Assembly (NCBI GenBank): GCA_020635285.1
Contig: JACKAB010000007.1
Span: 434,001 to 498,000, forward strand
Direction of reading: 5' to 3'
Length of the DNA stretch: 64,000 bases
Source of the DNA: Ignavibacteriales bacterium
GTDB taxonomy: Bacteria > Bacteroidota > Ignavibacteria > Ignavibacteriales > Melioribacteraceae
Below the pieces are notes generated by a model that was not told where the DNA came from, did not search any database, and saw only the letters and a list, made by a program, of their open reading frames with translations. A program made the position numbers and the translations under genes. The first letter of the stretch is position 1. Each line of letters begins with the position of its first letter. Positions 28,701 through 37,783 of this stretch are shown in pieces.

Positions 28701-29187
28701 ATCCACCCATTGAGTGGCCCATTATTGACCGCTTTTCTCTTGAAGCTATAGTGTTGTATGTATTGTCAATATATTGTATCAAATCATCTACGATACAATC
28801 CTCAAAATTTCCATACAGTGCAGAGTTAGTATAGAAACTCCTCCCCATGGACCAACACTACCATCTGGTTTTACTACAATTACAGGTGAGATAGTGCCGC
28901 TCTCAATTAAATTATTTAAAATACCCAATAAATTTTGATAATTACTGTAATCCAATGAAGCCCCATGTAAAAAATAAATTACCGGATATCTGGCAGCATC
29001 TTGTTCATTGTAGCCTTCTGGTAAATAGATTTGAAAATTACGCTCCATTTGTAGTGAAGTACTATAAAATTTAGAGTTTGTTAATGTTCCTGACCGTATA
29101 ATTCATTTGATAGATTAATGAAAAAGGAAAAAAAAAAACAGATAGAATTATTGAAACGTAATTAAATAATTGTTTGCATAAGCTCAT
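25749..29187 (-). pseudogene. giant secreted esterase / beta-helix / propeller protein with T9SS domain (frameshifted)
   Basis: One long gene of about 1140 codons is read across several frames. It starts at 29187 (GGAGG just upstream) with a signal-like helix. A putative-esterase domain follows, with YPVIYFLHGASLDYSNY, nucleophile GHSMGGYG and FAGGHMDKLA. A parallel beta-helix comes next (SGAWP...EPGVEV, CEFIGNTGAFGGAICIWGS, NNTIVNNSCAGFGGG). About six repeats of the form NKWIGTYDGLVKFDGTNW, like two-component-regulator propeller blades, come before the T9SS domain NYPNSFNPSASIKYSIP. Indels near 28830, 28120, 27530, 26390 and 26110 break it. The esterase type suggests deacetylation or feruloyl removal. 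The beta-helix and propeller may hold polysaccharide. It follows a conserved leader. Confidence 0.75.
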
Positions 29188-29218
29188 TTCATACCTCCCA
29201 ATTTTTATTAAATAAAAT

Positions 29219-29310
29219 CCAAGGGAGAAGCACAATAAACATTCTGGAGAGAATTGCTAAGACTAAATGTCAAAACCTGCCTACCGGCATTTCTCTCAAG
29301 GTGATATTAA
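29219..29310 (-). promoter_or_regulatory. conserved leader element (copy 2), upstream of the esterase gene
   Basis: It begins (plus strand) CCAAGGGAGAAGCACAATA, continues GAGAGAATTGCTAAGACT and TGTCAAAAC, and ends TTTCTCTCAAGGTGATATT. It is closely alignable with 32637-32714. Relative to that copy it has a 13-base insert CTGCCTACCGGCA (29278-29290), which looks like the core of the PAGRQ palindrome. It lies 32 bases before the start codon. Confidence 0.5.
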
Positions 29311-29355
29311 TAAATAATTTATTCGATTATTATTAAGAGGTTAGACCTCTTAAAA

Positions 29356-31160
29356 TTATTTCAATAGTATCATTTTCTTAGTCTCAACAAAAACCTGTCC
29401 CGAATTTGATTCGGGATCTCCAGCAGATAATTGATAAAAATAAACTCCACTAGGATTATTACTTGCATTCCAAGTAACTTCATAATTCCCGGTTTTTGTT
29501 TCTGGTTTATAAGTGTTGTTACTTCTCTTCCAAGGATATCGTAAATCATTAGCTTTATGTTTGCCCTTTCACTTTTCACGTTTGACGGAATACTATATTT
29601 TATTGTTGTACTTGGGTTGAATGGATTCGGGTAGTTTTGAGCTAATGAATATTCTGTTGGTAATTCATTTGATATTACTTTAATTCCAACAATAGGATTT
29701 TGTTGAAACTCTGATTCAATCGCTCCAATATCTACAAATTCATCAATTGGATATGGTCTTGGATTACCAAAAAATCAGTATTTGGGCAACCCCAAGCATT
29801 AATTCCATTACCCACGCAATAACTTTGATCAGATAAATTATAAAGTGAGTCTTCAAACATTGGATCGAAATCTATATTCCTTCTCCGCTATCAGGATACC
29901 AACCACCTTGAACATTGTTATAAAACATTTCTGCACCACCATACTTATTTCCTTCAACTTGTAAAAATAATGGAACATCCCTAGGCATATTTCACCCCAT
30001 ATTGCTAATTCTGGATAATCATTCCATATAATATTGTTCATTAAAAAGGGTTATGATTCATAATAAATAATCCGGCTCCATCCAATGCAGAGTTATTAAC
30101 AATCGTATTATTAATAATTGAGGGTTTTGGTGAATAATGTCCTGCAGAAGTTAGAGGACTTGCATAGGGAGAAAAATTGGGGAAATATCCACGCCATATT
30201 GCGATTCCACCACCGTAATAATCTGAGTGGTTACCGCTAATAATATTATTATAAATAAATGGACCAGGATCATTATCCGCAGAACCATCTGATTTTGTTT
30301 CAATTATTACAATATAAATTCCTCCACCAAAACTATATTTTTTACTATTTGAAATATTACATTTTGCCTGATTGTTACTAATAATATTATTACTAATTAT
30401 TCGCTCACCTGAACTTGGGATAACAAAGTCTAGATATATTCCTCCACCCATTGCTTTCCATTCATCTTGTTAATAGTAATGTTTTCACTAATGACATTGT
30501 TTTCAATTATGTAGCTAAATGTTGTAATATCAGTTTGTTGAATTGTTATTCCTGCTCCTGCAGTCTTATTGCTTTCGACAATATTTCTAGAAATAAAATT
30601 GTTTTTAATAATTACTTTTAGGTTTTCTAAAAAAGAGGTGCAATGTAGATTCCTCCGCCCCCCGCAAAAGATATATTTTCTGGAACCATACTTTCTGTAA
30701 TTAAATTCTTAATTACTCTATTGTTGCAGACTATTGCATTGGATCCTACTATACCCACACCACCCCCCCATCTAGTAGATCCTTCATCTGACTCAACCAT
30801 TTTATGACCATATCCACCAGTAATAGTAAAACCACATAAAACTGATGTATCAGCGCTCATACTAATTGTAACAGCTGTAGCTTCATCTGTGTTGATAGGT
30901 TGACTACCATTTATTATTGTTTTAGAAATATGAGTTGTGTCATTGTCAATCAAAAATGGCTGGCTAGAGTAACTGCTTTGTTGTTAATTAATACATTTTC
31001 GAAGTAAGTACCTTCTGCAACTAAAACAGTATCTCCATCAACTTGAAGCATTAATTGCGGCTTGAATTGTTGGTTGATCTGCGGGGACATTGATTATTTG
31101 TGCAAAGTTTGGTTGCGCTAGTAAAGGAAGTAATACTATTAATGATAAAATTTTTTTCAT
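29356..31160 (-). pseudogene. secreted beta-helix protein with T9SS domain (frameshifted)
   Basis: The gene starts at 31160 with a signal peptide (MKKILSLIVLLPLLAQPNFA) and the pectate-lyase-like opening INVPADQPTIQAAINAS. Parallel beta-helix coils follow with repeated GGGI/NNII patterns (GGGIYLDFVIPSSGERIISN, NNIISGNHSDYYGGGIAIW). The end is a T9SS type A domain finishing KKMILLK at 29356. Several indels split it (near 31050, 30620, 30460, 30040, 29850 and 29580). No catalytic residues could be identified. It may be a structural or carbohydrate-binding surface protein. It begins 18 bases after the NTF2-like gene on the same strand, so both are probably controlled by the repeat pair at 31645. 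Confidence 0.75.
29392..29415. repeat. 24-bp short PAGRQ derivative in a second T9SS domain
   Basis: The tail reads AGD-PESNSGQV-FVETKK. The insert is at the same codon boundary as the one at 24477. The DNA contains CCCGAATTTGATTCGGG, a perfect 6-bp-arm hairpin. Confidence 0.75.
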
Positions 31161-31178
31161 TTTTTTCTTTCCTTATTT

Positions 31179-31607
31179 TTATTTTAGATAACCTTCAGTA
31201 TGATCTCCAATTAAAATCCACTTTTCCTTTCGTTTCAATAATATGTCTGTATTGCGCCCGAGTTTTTCTTTATTTTTTTTATGCGAGTTTTTGTATACGA
31301 CTGAGTAGTAATAATGCACAATAGCCACATTATTAAAAACTGTTATGGCAAGCGGAGTGATTAAATAAGAAATCACCTCACGTTTTGCAAATGTGCACAA
31401 TTCATTTTCAATATCAGTTTTGTTTATAGGCATTGGCTCATGGTTATTCCAGCCTGTATAGTTTTTATCATAAAATTTTAAAAATTCTTTTACCTTTCCA
31501 TTCAATATTAGGCTTGTATAAGTTTCTACATTTTGCCACACTTCTATCTGTTCTAGGGTCCACTCATCCTTTAACAAAATATTCGTCATATTAAAGTTTG
31601 CACTCAA
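31179..31607 (-). CDS. NTF2-like (SnoaL/DUF4440-type) protein
   Basis: This 142-aa protein (or 136 aa from the MTNIL start at 31589) has the cone-shaped NTF2 pattern. An N-terminal helix EVWQNVETYTSLILNG is followed by KVKEFLKFYDKNYTGW, then strands including VAIVHYYYSVVYKN and KWILIGDHTEGYLK. Members are small-molecule isomerases, ligand binders or of unknown role; no catalytic residues can be assigned. There is no signal peptide. It lies directly upstream of the beta-helix T9SS gene (18 bases apart). Its promoter region carries the 21-bp repeat pair, and the next gene upstream is an AraC regulator. Confidence 0.7.
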   Translation of the reverse strand: MSANFNMTNILLKDEWTLEQIEVWQNVETYTSLILNGKVKEFLKFYDKNYTGWNNHEPMPINKTDIENELCTFAKREVISYLITPLAITVFNNVAIVHYYYSVVYKNSHKKNKEKLGRNTDILLKRKEKWILIGDHTEGYLK

Positions 31608-31644
31608 TTTTTAATTAAGATAAGACTTACAATTAAAAAATCAT

Positions 31645-31686
31645 TGTATAAAAGGGACATTTAACTGTACAAAGGGGACATTTTAC
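31645..31686. promoter_or_regulatory. paired 21-bp direct repeat, candidate operator (site B)
   Basis: Units 31645-31665 (TGTATAAAAGGGACATTTAAC) and 31666-31686 (TGTACAAAGGGGACATTTTAC) follow each other with a 21-bp period, as at 10723-10764. The first unit of the two sites differs at a single base. The site is 38 bases upstream of the NTF2-like start, between it and the AraC gene. Confidence 0.65.
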
Positions 31687-31756
31687 TCTAAAATGAGAGA
31701 ATAGGGCGGGGTAATATTTTGAAAAAATTTAATTTAGAATTTATCATTAAAATATT

Positions 31757-32555
31757 TCATAGCAATATGCTGGTCGCTTTTAGAAACTCATTAGGGGTAA
31801 ATCCGGTAAGTTCTTTAAATCTATGTGCCAAATGAGATAGGTCGTAAAACTCAGCACTTTGTGCCAAGTCTTGTATTGAATCATATTTTTTTGAAGCCAT
31901 TAAGCCAATTACATAATTCAGTTGAATAATTTTTGCATAACACTTTGGGGTAACTCCAACAACTTCAAGGAATTTTCTATCGAGCTGTCTTTTACTAATT
32001 GCGGCTAAATCAATCACATCGTTTATACAAACATTCCCAAAATTTTTCTCAATGTATTTTATTGCTCGGTCAATATAAACTAATGGGGAAGGGCATTGAA
32101 GGATTTTTCAACTAAAAAATCTTCAAGAATTTTGGTATGATCATAAACTGATTCAAATTTATGTAAATCTTTTTCCAGTTGTTTAAAATTCTCTTGTAGA
32201 ATAAAGTTGCTTATTTCTGTCAATTTATTTGTGAGTTTGCTAGGTGAATGTTGAAAAAGATAGTAAAACCCTGAAGCAGTAAATTCAATTAAAATTTGAC
32301 TTAACCTACCGTTATACTCAACGTAAATTTTTTCATTTATTTTAGGACCAGCCACTTGCAGTCTTCCGGCGGGTTTAATTCTTTTGGTGCCAAAAATGGA
32401 AGTTGGAATTATTTCATGATTGTATGAAAGATATGTAAATGCACTTGGCGTTAATTTCTGTTTATACTTAAGATTATTTTCACTCTGGAATAGTGTAATT
32501 TTTCTTACATATTTTGTTAACTCTTTTTTGGTTTAATATGTTTAATATTTATCAT
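31757..32555 (-). pseudogene. AraC family transcriptional regulator (frameshifted)
   Basis: Assembled over three frames, this is a regulator of about 265 aa. The N-terminal sensing domain includes LTPSAFTYLSYNHEIIPTS, KPAGRLQVAGP and LIEFTASGFYYLFQHSP, of the kind found in short Bacteroidota AraC proteins. The C-terminal AraC helix-turn-helix pair includes AISKRQLDRKFLEVVGVTPK and SAEFYDLSHLAHRFKELTGF. Indels lie near 32050 and 32525. The start at 32555 (MINIKHI) is inferred. It is the gene nearest to the 21-bp repeat pair of site B and so a candidate to bind it. A conserved leader precedes it at 32637-32714. Confidence 0.75.
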
Positions 32556-32636
32556 TGTTGATAAATTTATTTCTATTAAAAATATAACTGATGAATCTTT
32601 CGACTCAATATTGAATAGAAAATGTTAAAATAATAA

Positions 32637-32714
32637 CCTTAAGAGAAGCACAATAGATATGCTAGAGAGAATGTTTAAGACTGAGTGTCAAAACGTTTCT
32701 CTAAAGGGGTGATA
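32637..32714 (-). promoter_or_regulatory. conserved leader element (copy 3), upstream of the AraC gene
   Basis: It begins (plus strand) CCTTAAGAGAAGCACAATA, continues GAGAGAATGTTTAAGACT and TGTCAAAAC, and ends TTTCTCTAAAGGGGTGATATT. It contains GAGAGAA/TTTCTCT inverted arms. On the minus strand a TTGACA word lies inside it and could be a -35 box, but no convincing -10 was found. It lies 82 bases before the AraC start. Confidence 0.5.
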
Positions 32715-32812
32715 TTTATTTTTACTTTAAAGTATATTACATTAATCATATTAAATAATCAAGAAATTATTTTGAGATTTAATTTCAATAATTATTTTTT
32801 TTGAGACAATAA

Positions 32813-32835
32813 AATGCCCACAGTTAGTGGGCATT
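32813..32835 (-). terminator. hairpin terminator after the lipoprotein gene
   Basis: AATGCCCAC at 32813-32821 pairs perfectly with GTGGGCATT at 32827-32835 around a 5-base loop. On the minus strand it is followed by TTATTGTCTC and an AT-rich tract. It lies 33 bases past the stop at 32868. Confidence 0.75.
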
Positions 32836-32867
32836 GTGGTTCTTGAAAATTAATATAATGATTAGCA

Positions 32868-33407
32868 TTATGGTTTAACCTGGATATTACCATTTTCAAT
32901 ATCATATAATGGCACTGGCCAATTGTCACATGGATATTTTGGAATTGGTGCCCAAACTAAACTTGTCTGATCTGGTACACAATTACTTCCTTCGCCATTA
33001 TCAACAACTTTAAGCCAGAAATATAATTCTTCAGTCCCAGGCACATATTCTAAGTCCCATGTATACTTAAGAATTTTTCCTGCCATTATAGCAATGTTTC
33101 CATCAATATTTAAACATGTAACTTCTCCTTTAAATTTTAGATTTACCTCATCATCATAGTAGTTAAGTATACCGTGAATTTCACCATCTTTATTTTTGGC
33201 ATTGAATGAAAATCTTTGGTAAATAGATGTACCACCGACTTCATAGTGAACATCACCATGTCCACTGGCACTTGCTATAACACCTTTTTCAAGTGTTGAT
33301 TTTTCAATATTTGCGGTTTCGGTATTTGTAATTAAATTATCTTCGTTACATTGCACGAACAGAAGAATTAAAGCTAAAGTAATTACGAACTTAATCAGGT
33401 TTTTCAT
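32868..33407 (-). CDS. hypothetical lipoprotein
   Basis: This 179-aa protein has a lipoprotein signal ending LILLFVQCNED, with Cys at residue 20. The mature part is beta-rich (GHGDVHYEVGGTSIYQRFSF, HGILNYYDDEV, VTCLNIDGNIAIMAGKI), a pattern seen in uncharacterised surface proteins of related bacteria. It contains two further Cys residues late in the chain (NCVPD, YPCDNW) that could form a disulphide. No enzyme motif is visible. It is probably a single-gene transcript ending at the hairpin 32813-32835. Confidence 0.7.
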   Translation of the reverse strand: MKNLIKFVITLALILLFVQCNEDNLITNTETANIEKSTLEKGVIASASGHGDVHYEVGGTSIYQRFSFNAKNKDGEIHGILNYYDDEVNLKFKGEVTCLNIDGNIAIMAGKILKYTWDLEYVPGTEELYFWLKVVDNGEGSNCVPDQTSLVWAPIPKYPCDNWPVPLYDIENGNIQVKP

Positions 33408-33581
33408 AACTCCTCCTTATTTTTAATTATTGATTGCTTTAACAAATTATTTTTTGAGAACTATTTTTTTTAATAAAATGCCTCGGCAATCAGTTTATAT
33501 AAAATCTTCTTGGGCAAACTTGAATACCAAGTGATTTAATAATTGCCCGATATTTTTGAAAAATCCGTTTGGAATTATTCT

Positions 33582-33899
33582 TCACTTTTTTAATAATGTC
33601 ATCATTTTATAATCTAAATAATTCTCTGTTTCTAATTTGTATGTATATGTTCCATCTAATAAATTCCCTTTGTAAAACTCGGTTTCATAAGTTCCGGCTT
33701 CTTTCTCTTCATTTACAATAGTTTCTATTTTGTTTCCCATTGGATCAAAAACAGAAATTTTCACATTAGTTTTATAGGGAATGCAATATTTTATTTTTGT
33801 TTTTACAGTAAATGGATTTGGGAAATTTTGACTCAAATAAAAATCCATTGGCAGTAAATCATTATTATCCATACCATTATTGAGATGCTCTTTTTTCAC
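33582..33899 (-). CDS. orphan T9SS sorting-domain protein fragment
   Basis: This 105-residue frame starts with GTG and is nearly all T9SS type A domain: FPNPFTVKTKIKYCIPYKTN, VFDPMGNKIETIVN, LLDGTYTYKLET and MMTLLKK. It has no signal peptide and no cargo domain, so alone it could not be exported by the usual route. It may be the remnant of a longer gene whose 5' part was deleted, since the sequence upstream (33900-34086) shows no continuation. A 21-bp repeat pair (33949-33990) lies 50 bases upstream, so a transcript may still be made. Confidence 0.6.
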   Translation of the reverse strand: MKKEHLNNGMDNNDLLPMDFYLSQNFPNPFTVKTKIKYCIPYKTNVKISVFDPMGNKIETIVNEEKEAGTYETEFYKGNLLDGTYTYKLETENYLDYKMMTLLKK

Positions 33900-33948
33900 G
33901 CTCTGCTCAAAAAATTTTCAACTTATTAGTACGGTTTTTAAATAATAT

Positions 33949-33990
33949 TTTCTATAAGGATTGTGCAATTTTCTATCAATTTTGTGTAAT
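33949..33990. promoter_or_regulatory. paired 21-bp direct repeat, candidate operator (site C)
   Basis: Two 21-bp units, TTTTCTATAAGGATTGTGCAA at 33949-33969 and TTTTCTATCAATTTTGTGTAA at 33970-33990, lie head to tail. The same pair is at 34647-34688, where the second unit is identical. Both sites are upstream of minus-strand genes next to the hybrid sensor kinase with AraC output, a protein type known to bind such spaced direct repeats. Confidence 0.6.
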
Positions 33991-34021
33991 TAGGGCGTTG
34001 GAAAGGAAAGTTCTAATAAAT

Positions 34022-34076
34022 AATACCTCCGAGGTTAAACCTTGTCTCAATTTATTCAAGGAAACCTCGAGGTATT
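34022..34076 (-). terminator. long stem-loop after the 152-aa secreted protein gene
   Basis: AATACCTCCGAGGTTAAACCTTG at 34022-34044 pairs, with one bulge and few mismatches, with CAAGGAAACCTCGAGGTATT at 34057-34076. It starts 10 bases past the stop at 34087, where a terminator is expected. Confidence 0.7.
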
Positions 34077-34086
34077 CTCAAATTTA

Positions 34087-34545
34087 TTATTTAAAGTAAA
34101 TTTCGCGCATTAGCTTTTCACCAAAAAACTGTCTTATATTTTCGTAGTTTAAAAGAGTTTCTTGATACTCGTCTTTCATACTATCCTTTATTTTTTGGTC
34201 AATCGCATCCCATTTTTTATCTCTTATTACATCGGGATCAAATGAAGCCATATTTTCAAACTCAATCATTAAAATAATATTATAATCTTCTTGATTTGCT
34301 GCTGGTCCCAATAACACTTTATAAGATTTAATTAATCCTTCCTTAAGTGCATCTTTCAAACTTGCTTCCCAAGTCTTCTTTAATCCTTTAAGATAATCAT
34401 TAGTAGAATTTGGACATGTTCTTACAAATGCTAAAGACCATACTGTGCCTTGATTGTAAACATTATCTGTTTGAGAAAAACTTGTACTACCTGTACCTAA
34501 AACAAATAAGAAAAATAATAGACAAATAGAAATTATATTTCTCAT
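34087..34545 (-). CDS. hypothetical secreted protein
   Basis: This 152-aa protein has a signal peptide (ICLLFFLFVLGTGSTSFSQ). A compact alpha/beta domain follows with WSLAFVRTCPNSTNDYLKGL, KVLLGPAANQEDYNIILMIE and DEYQETLLNYENIRQFFGEK. The beta-alpha-beta order and the FVRTC...NIILMIEF strands recall dimeric alpha-beta-barrel proteins, but no ligand can be named. It is the gene next to the hybrid sensor kinase, on the same strand. A 21-bp repeat pair lies 102 bases upstream, so the kinase may control it. Confidence 0.65.
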   Translation of the reverse strand: MRNIISICLLFFLFVLGTGSTSFSQTDNVYNQGTVWSLAFVRTCPNSTNDYLKGLKKTWEASLKDALKEGLIKSYKVLLGPAANQEDYNIILMIEFENMASFDPDVIRDKKWDAIDQKIKDSMKDEYQETLLNYENIRQFFGEKLMREIYFK

Positions 34546-34646
34546 ATTTAACTCCTATAACTAGTTGAACATAATGATGATAAATCCAGTTTAGAAAAGT
34601 AAAAATTTGAATTTATCACCTACATTTATACGAGTTAAAGAATTGT

Positions 34647-34688
34647 ATTTCTATAATAATTGTGTAATTTTCTATCAATTTTGTGTAA
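34647..34688. promoter_or_regulatory. paired 21-bp direct repeat, candidate operator (site D)
   Basis: Units 34647-34667 (ATTTCTATAATAATTGTGTAA) and 34668-34688 (TTTTCTATCAATTTTGTGTAA) repeat with a 21-bp period. The second unit is identical to that of site C. The pair lies between the 3' end of the hybrid sensor gene and the start of the 152-aa secreted protein gene. Confidence 0.65.
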
Positions 34689-34754
34689 TTGAGCTATTTT
34701 TAACCGCAGAGGGTATACAGAATCCCCAAAGGACTCAAAGTGCATTTTGTGTTC

Positions 34755-37540
34755 TTAGTGGTTTTGCTTTTGAAATTGGGTGGGGGAAACACCAAACTGT
34801 TTTTTAAAACATTCTGTGAAATAGGAAGAATTATTAAAACCAACTTCGAACGAAATTTCTGTTACATTTCTGATTTATGTTTTAATAAATCGGCAGCTTT
34901 ATTCAATCTTATTCTTTTTATTAATTCTCCGGGCGCGTGCCCAACCAAAGCAGATAGTTTTTTATTTAGAAGTGATCTGCTTACCGCTAAATTTTCTGCC
35001 AACAATTCAATGGTAAATTCACTATTGGAAATATTGTTTTTAATTAGCTCTAATACTTTAGAAATAAATTTTTGATCTATTGATGAAATTTTCTGATCAA
35101 CTATATCAAATAGCTGGTGTTTTTTATAATGTTCATGAAGCCTTTTCCGTTGCTGCAATAAATTATTTATTCTACTTTTTAATTCTTCAATTTCAAATGG
35201 CTTCATAATATATTCGTCTGCGCCGATATCAAATCCGGAGATTTTATCTTCTAACGTAGCTTTAGCTGTTAGCATGATTACCGGAATATGACTTGTTCTT
35301 TCATCAATTTTTATTTTTTTGCACAATTCAAAACCGTCCATTTTCGGCATCATTACATCACTGATAATTAGATCCGGCATTATATTAATTGCTTTTTCCC
35401 ATCCATCTTCACCGTCAACTGCTTCGCAGATATTAAAATGATCATAAAGATTTTTCTTAATATAATTTCTTACTTCTGTGTTATCTTCAATAATAAGCAA
35501 AAATGGTTTTTCATTATTTGAGCTAAGTAAATTAGGCTCAAAAGTTATATAATCTACCATTTGTTTTTCAATTCTTAAATCTTCAACATCATAATCCTTT
35601 TGAGTTTTTGAAAAACTTGTTGTATCAATAATTTCCGAAGGCAACAAGTGATTTTTACCTTTAGGAAGAAATATTCTAAAAGTTGATCCTTTTCCTTCCT
35701 CGCTTTCTACAATAATTTTTCCTTTGTGAAGTTCTACTAATTCTTTAGATAAAGATAAGCCAATTCCTGTTCCTTCATATTCTCTGTTTAGGTTGTTGTC
35801 TACTTGGTAAAATCTATCAAAGATTTTGTCGAGTTTTTCTTTTGGAATTCCAAGGCCATTATCTGAAATTGCAATTTCAACAAATTCTAAATTCTTTGTA
35901 CACTCAGGAACAAAATTTTTATCTAAAATATTATTCTTTATTTCAATATTCACATAACCGCCAACAGGTGTAAACTTAATAGCATTTGATAATAGATTGC
36001 CTATAATTTTATCAAATTTATCTCTGTCCAAATAAATATAAATTTCATCGGTTTCATTTGACAAATTCATTGAAATGTTTTTTCTTTCTGTAATAGATCT
36101 AAACAACGAAATATTTTCATCTAAGATGCTTATTAAGTTTTGCTTGCTTGTTTTTAATTTTATCTTTCCAGATTCAATTTTAGAAATATCCATTAATTGA
36201 TTTGTTAACCTGTTTATTTTTTTCGCACTTCTGTAAATAAGTTTAGCCTCTTCAATAACTCTGCTGTTTTTTGATTGCTTTATAATTTGTTCGGCTGGGC
36301 CCATAATTAATGTTAAAGGTGTTCTAAACTCATGTGAAATATTTGTGAAAAATCTATTTTGAGTTTGCTGTGCTTCTTTTAAAAGCTGTACTGTTTTTGA
36401 TAGTTTTTCTTGGGCATTTTTCAATTCGTAAGTTCTGTTTTCAACTTTGGTTTCCAGATTATCTTTGTAATCCGTTATGGCTCTTAAAACCAATGCATCA
36501 TGAATTGTAATATTTATTACCGGCAACAAATAATTTAATAATTCTTCTATTTCTAATTCATATGAATTGATTTTGGGCTGGATTAAAAGCTCACCTATTT
36601 TAGTGTTATTTATTTCTATGTTTTTTTTTATTGTTTTTACACTTTGATTTTGCTCTCCGCTAATTGATTCAATTTCAAATTTATTTTCATCGACATCCTT
36701 TGAAAGTTTTATTTTAGCGTATGTAAATTCAGCATCATTTATTAATGTTAAAGTTATCTGGTTTAAGGTTTTTTTTAGATCAAGATTTTGTTTTATTGAT
36801 TTGCTAATATGATTGACTATCTTGAGTTGTGTTGCCTGTTTTTGCAAAATCCTTTTAGATTTATCTAACTCATTGTACTGTTTAATTAATTCTTCGTGCG
36901 ATTCTGTCAAATCGGCAAATGCCCCCTTCATATTGAATAACCAATTCAATCTCTTTTTTATATTGAATAGAACGCCTTCTTTTTCCCAAGAAATGTTATA
37001 TGTAGCTCCTTGTTCAATTAAGTCAAAGTTAATTCTAAAATTTTTATGTCCAATTATTTTACCTAATTCAAACCAATAACCTTTAATCGAAATAAAAAAT
37101 TCCGGACAAGTTTCATAATTATTATCTAAATAAAGCTTTACAAAAATGTTATTCTTACTTGGAAAGCCTATTTCATGTTTTATGCATGTTATCATCATAT
37201 CACCGATTTCGAACACCTTTTTTGCTAATATTCTAGAGAACTTATTAGAAGAGAAAAATATCATTCCAGCAAGTATTCCCTCAGGATAAAATCCAGGAGT
37301 AATATGTAGTCTTCCAGCATCTTCAAATTCATTTAAATCAAAATACTCTCCCATATTTCTCATTATTTTCAAAAAATATTTCCATTCAATACGTTCATGT
37401 TTATTTGTTAAATATTCAAGACTATATGGGATGTTATGAATTATTTTGTCTAAACTAATTCCTCTATTTTTACAAGCAAGAAAATTTGTTTGTAAAACTT
37501 TGCAAGAAACTTCTTTCTTTATTTGATTTTTTTCAGACAC
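34755..37540 (-). CDS. hybrid histidine kinase / response regulator with AraC output
   Basis: This cytosolic one-protein two-component system has an open frame from 37540 to 34862 (892 aa). The order is: an unnamed N-terminal sensor-like domain (1-200), coiled coil and GAF-like region (205-350), and HisKA with phospho-acceptor His in FFTNISHEFRTPLT near 400. The ATPase follows with DNGLGIPKEKLDKIFDRFY, then a receiver with phosphorylated Asp in IISDVMMPKMDGFE, and an AraC helix-turn-helix (FTIELLAENLAVSRSLLNKK). The frame stops inside the last helices; one missing base restores SFEVGFNNSSYFTECFKKQF and a stop at 34755. No membrane segment is seen, unlike most HTCS proteins. It probably binds the repeat pairs at 33949 and 34647. 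Confidence 0.88.
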
Positions 37541-37783
37541 TTTATTAAAATAATTGCTTAATTGTAAATGTTGATTTCAACAAGGAATACTGCTAAAACA
37601 ACTGCAAATATTGAATGTGTATGTACAGATTAAAATTTATTCTAAATAGAGCTAAATTTTTTCAGTACAAGATTGGGAAGAGTGGTTGATTCAGGAAACA
37701 ATTTAAGAGAAAGTAAAAATTATATTTTAATCATAATAGTTCTTTTCTTAATTATCAAGACAATTTTATTAAATAAATCTTTA

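Larger units (their letters stand above)
32556..32867. other. intergenic region with conserved leader and terminator
   Basis: The gap between the AraC start and the lipoprotein stop contains the conserved leader at 32637-32714 and the hairpin terminator at 32813-32835. Nothing else was recognised. Confidence 0.5.

Noticed and set aside
32637..32714. Known riboswitch or sigma-54 promoter in the conserved leader
   Set aside because: No recognised aptamer motif, and the GG-N10-GC spacing is not met in the three copies; left as an unnamed conserved leader.
34740..35075. Plus-strand frame of 111 codons
   Set aside because: Antisense to the AraC domain of the hybrid kinase, whose motifs are unambiguous.
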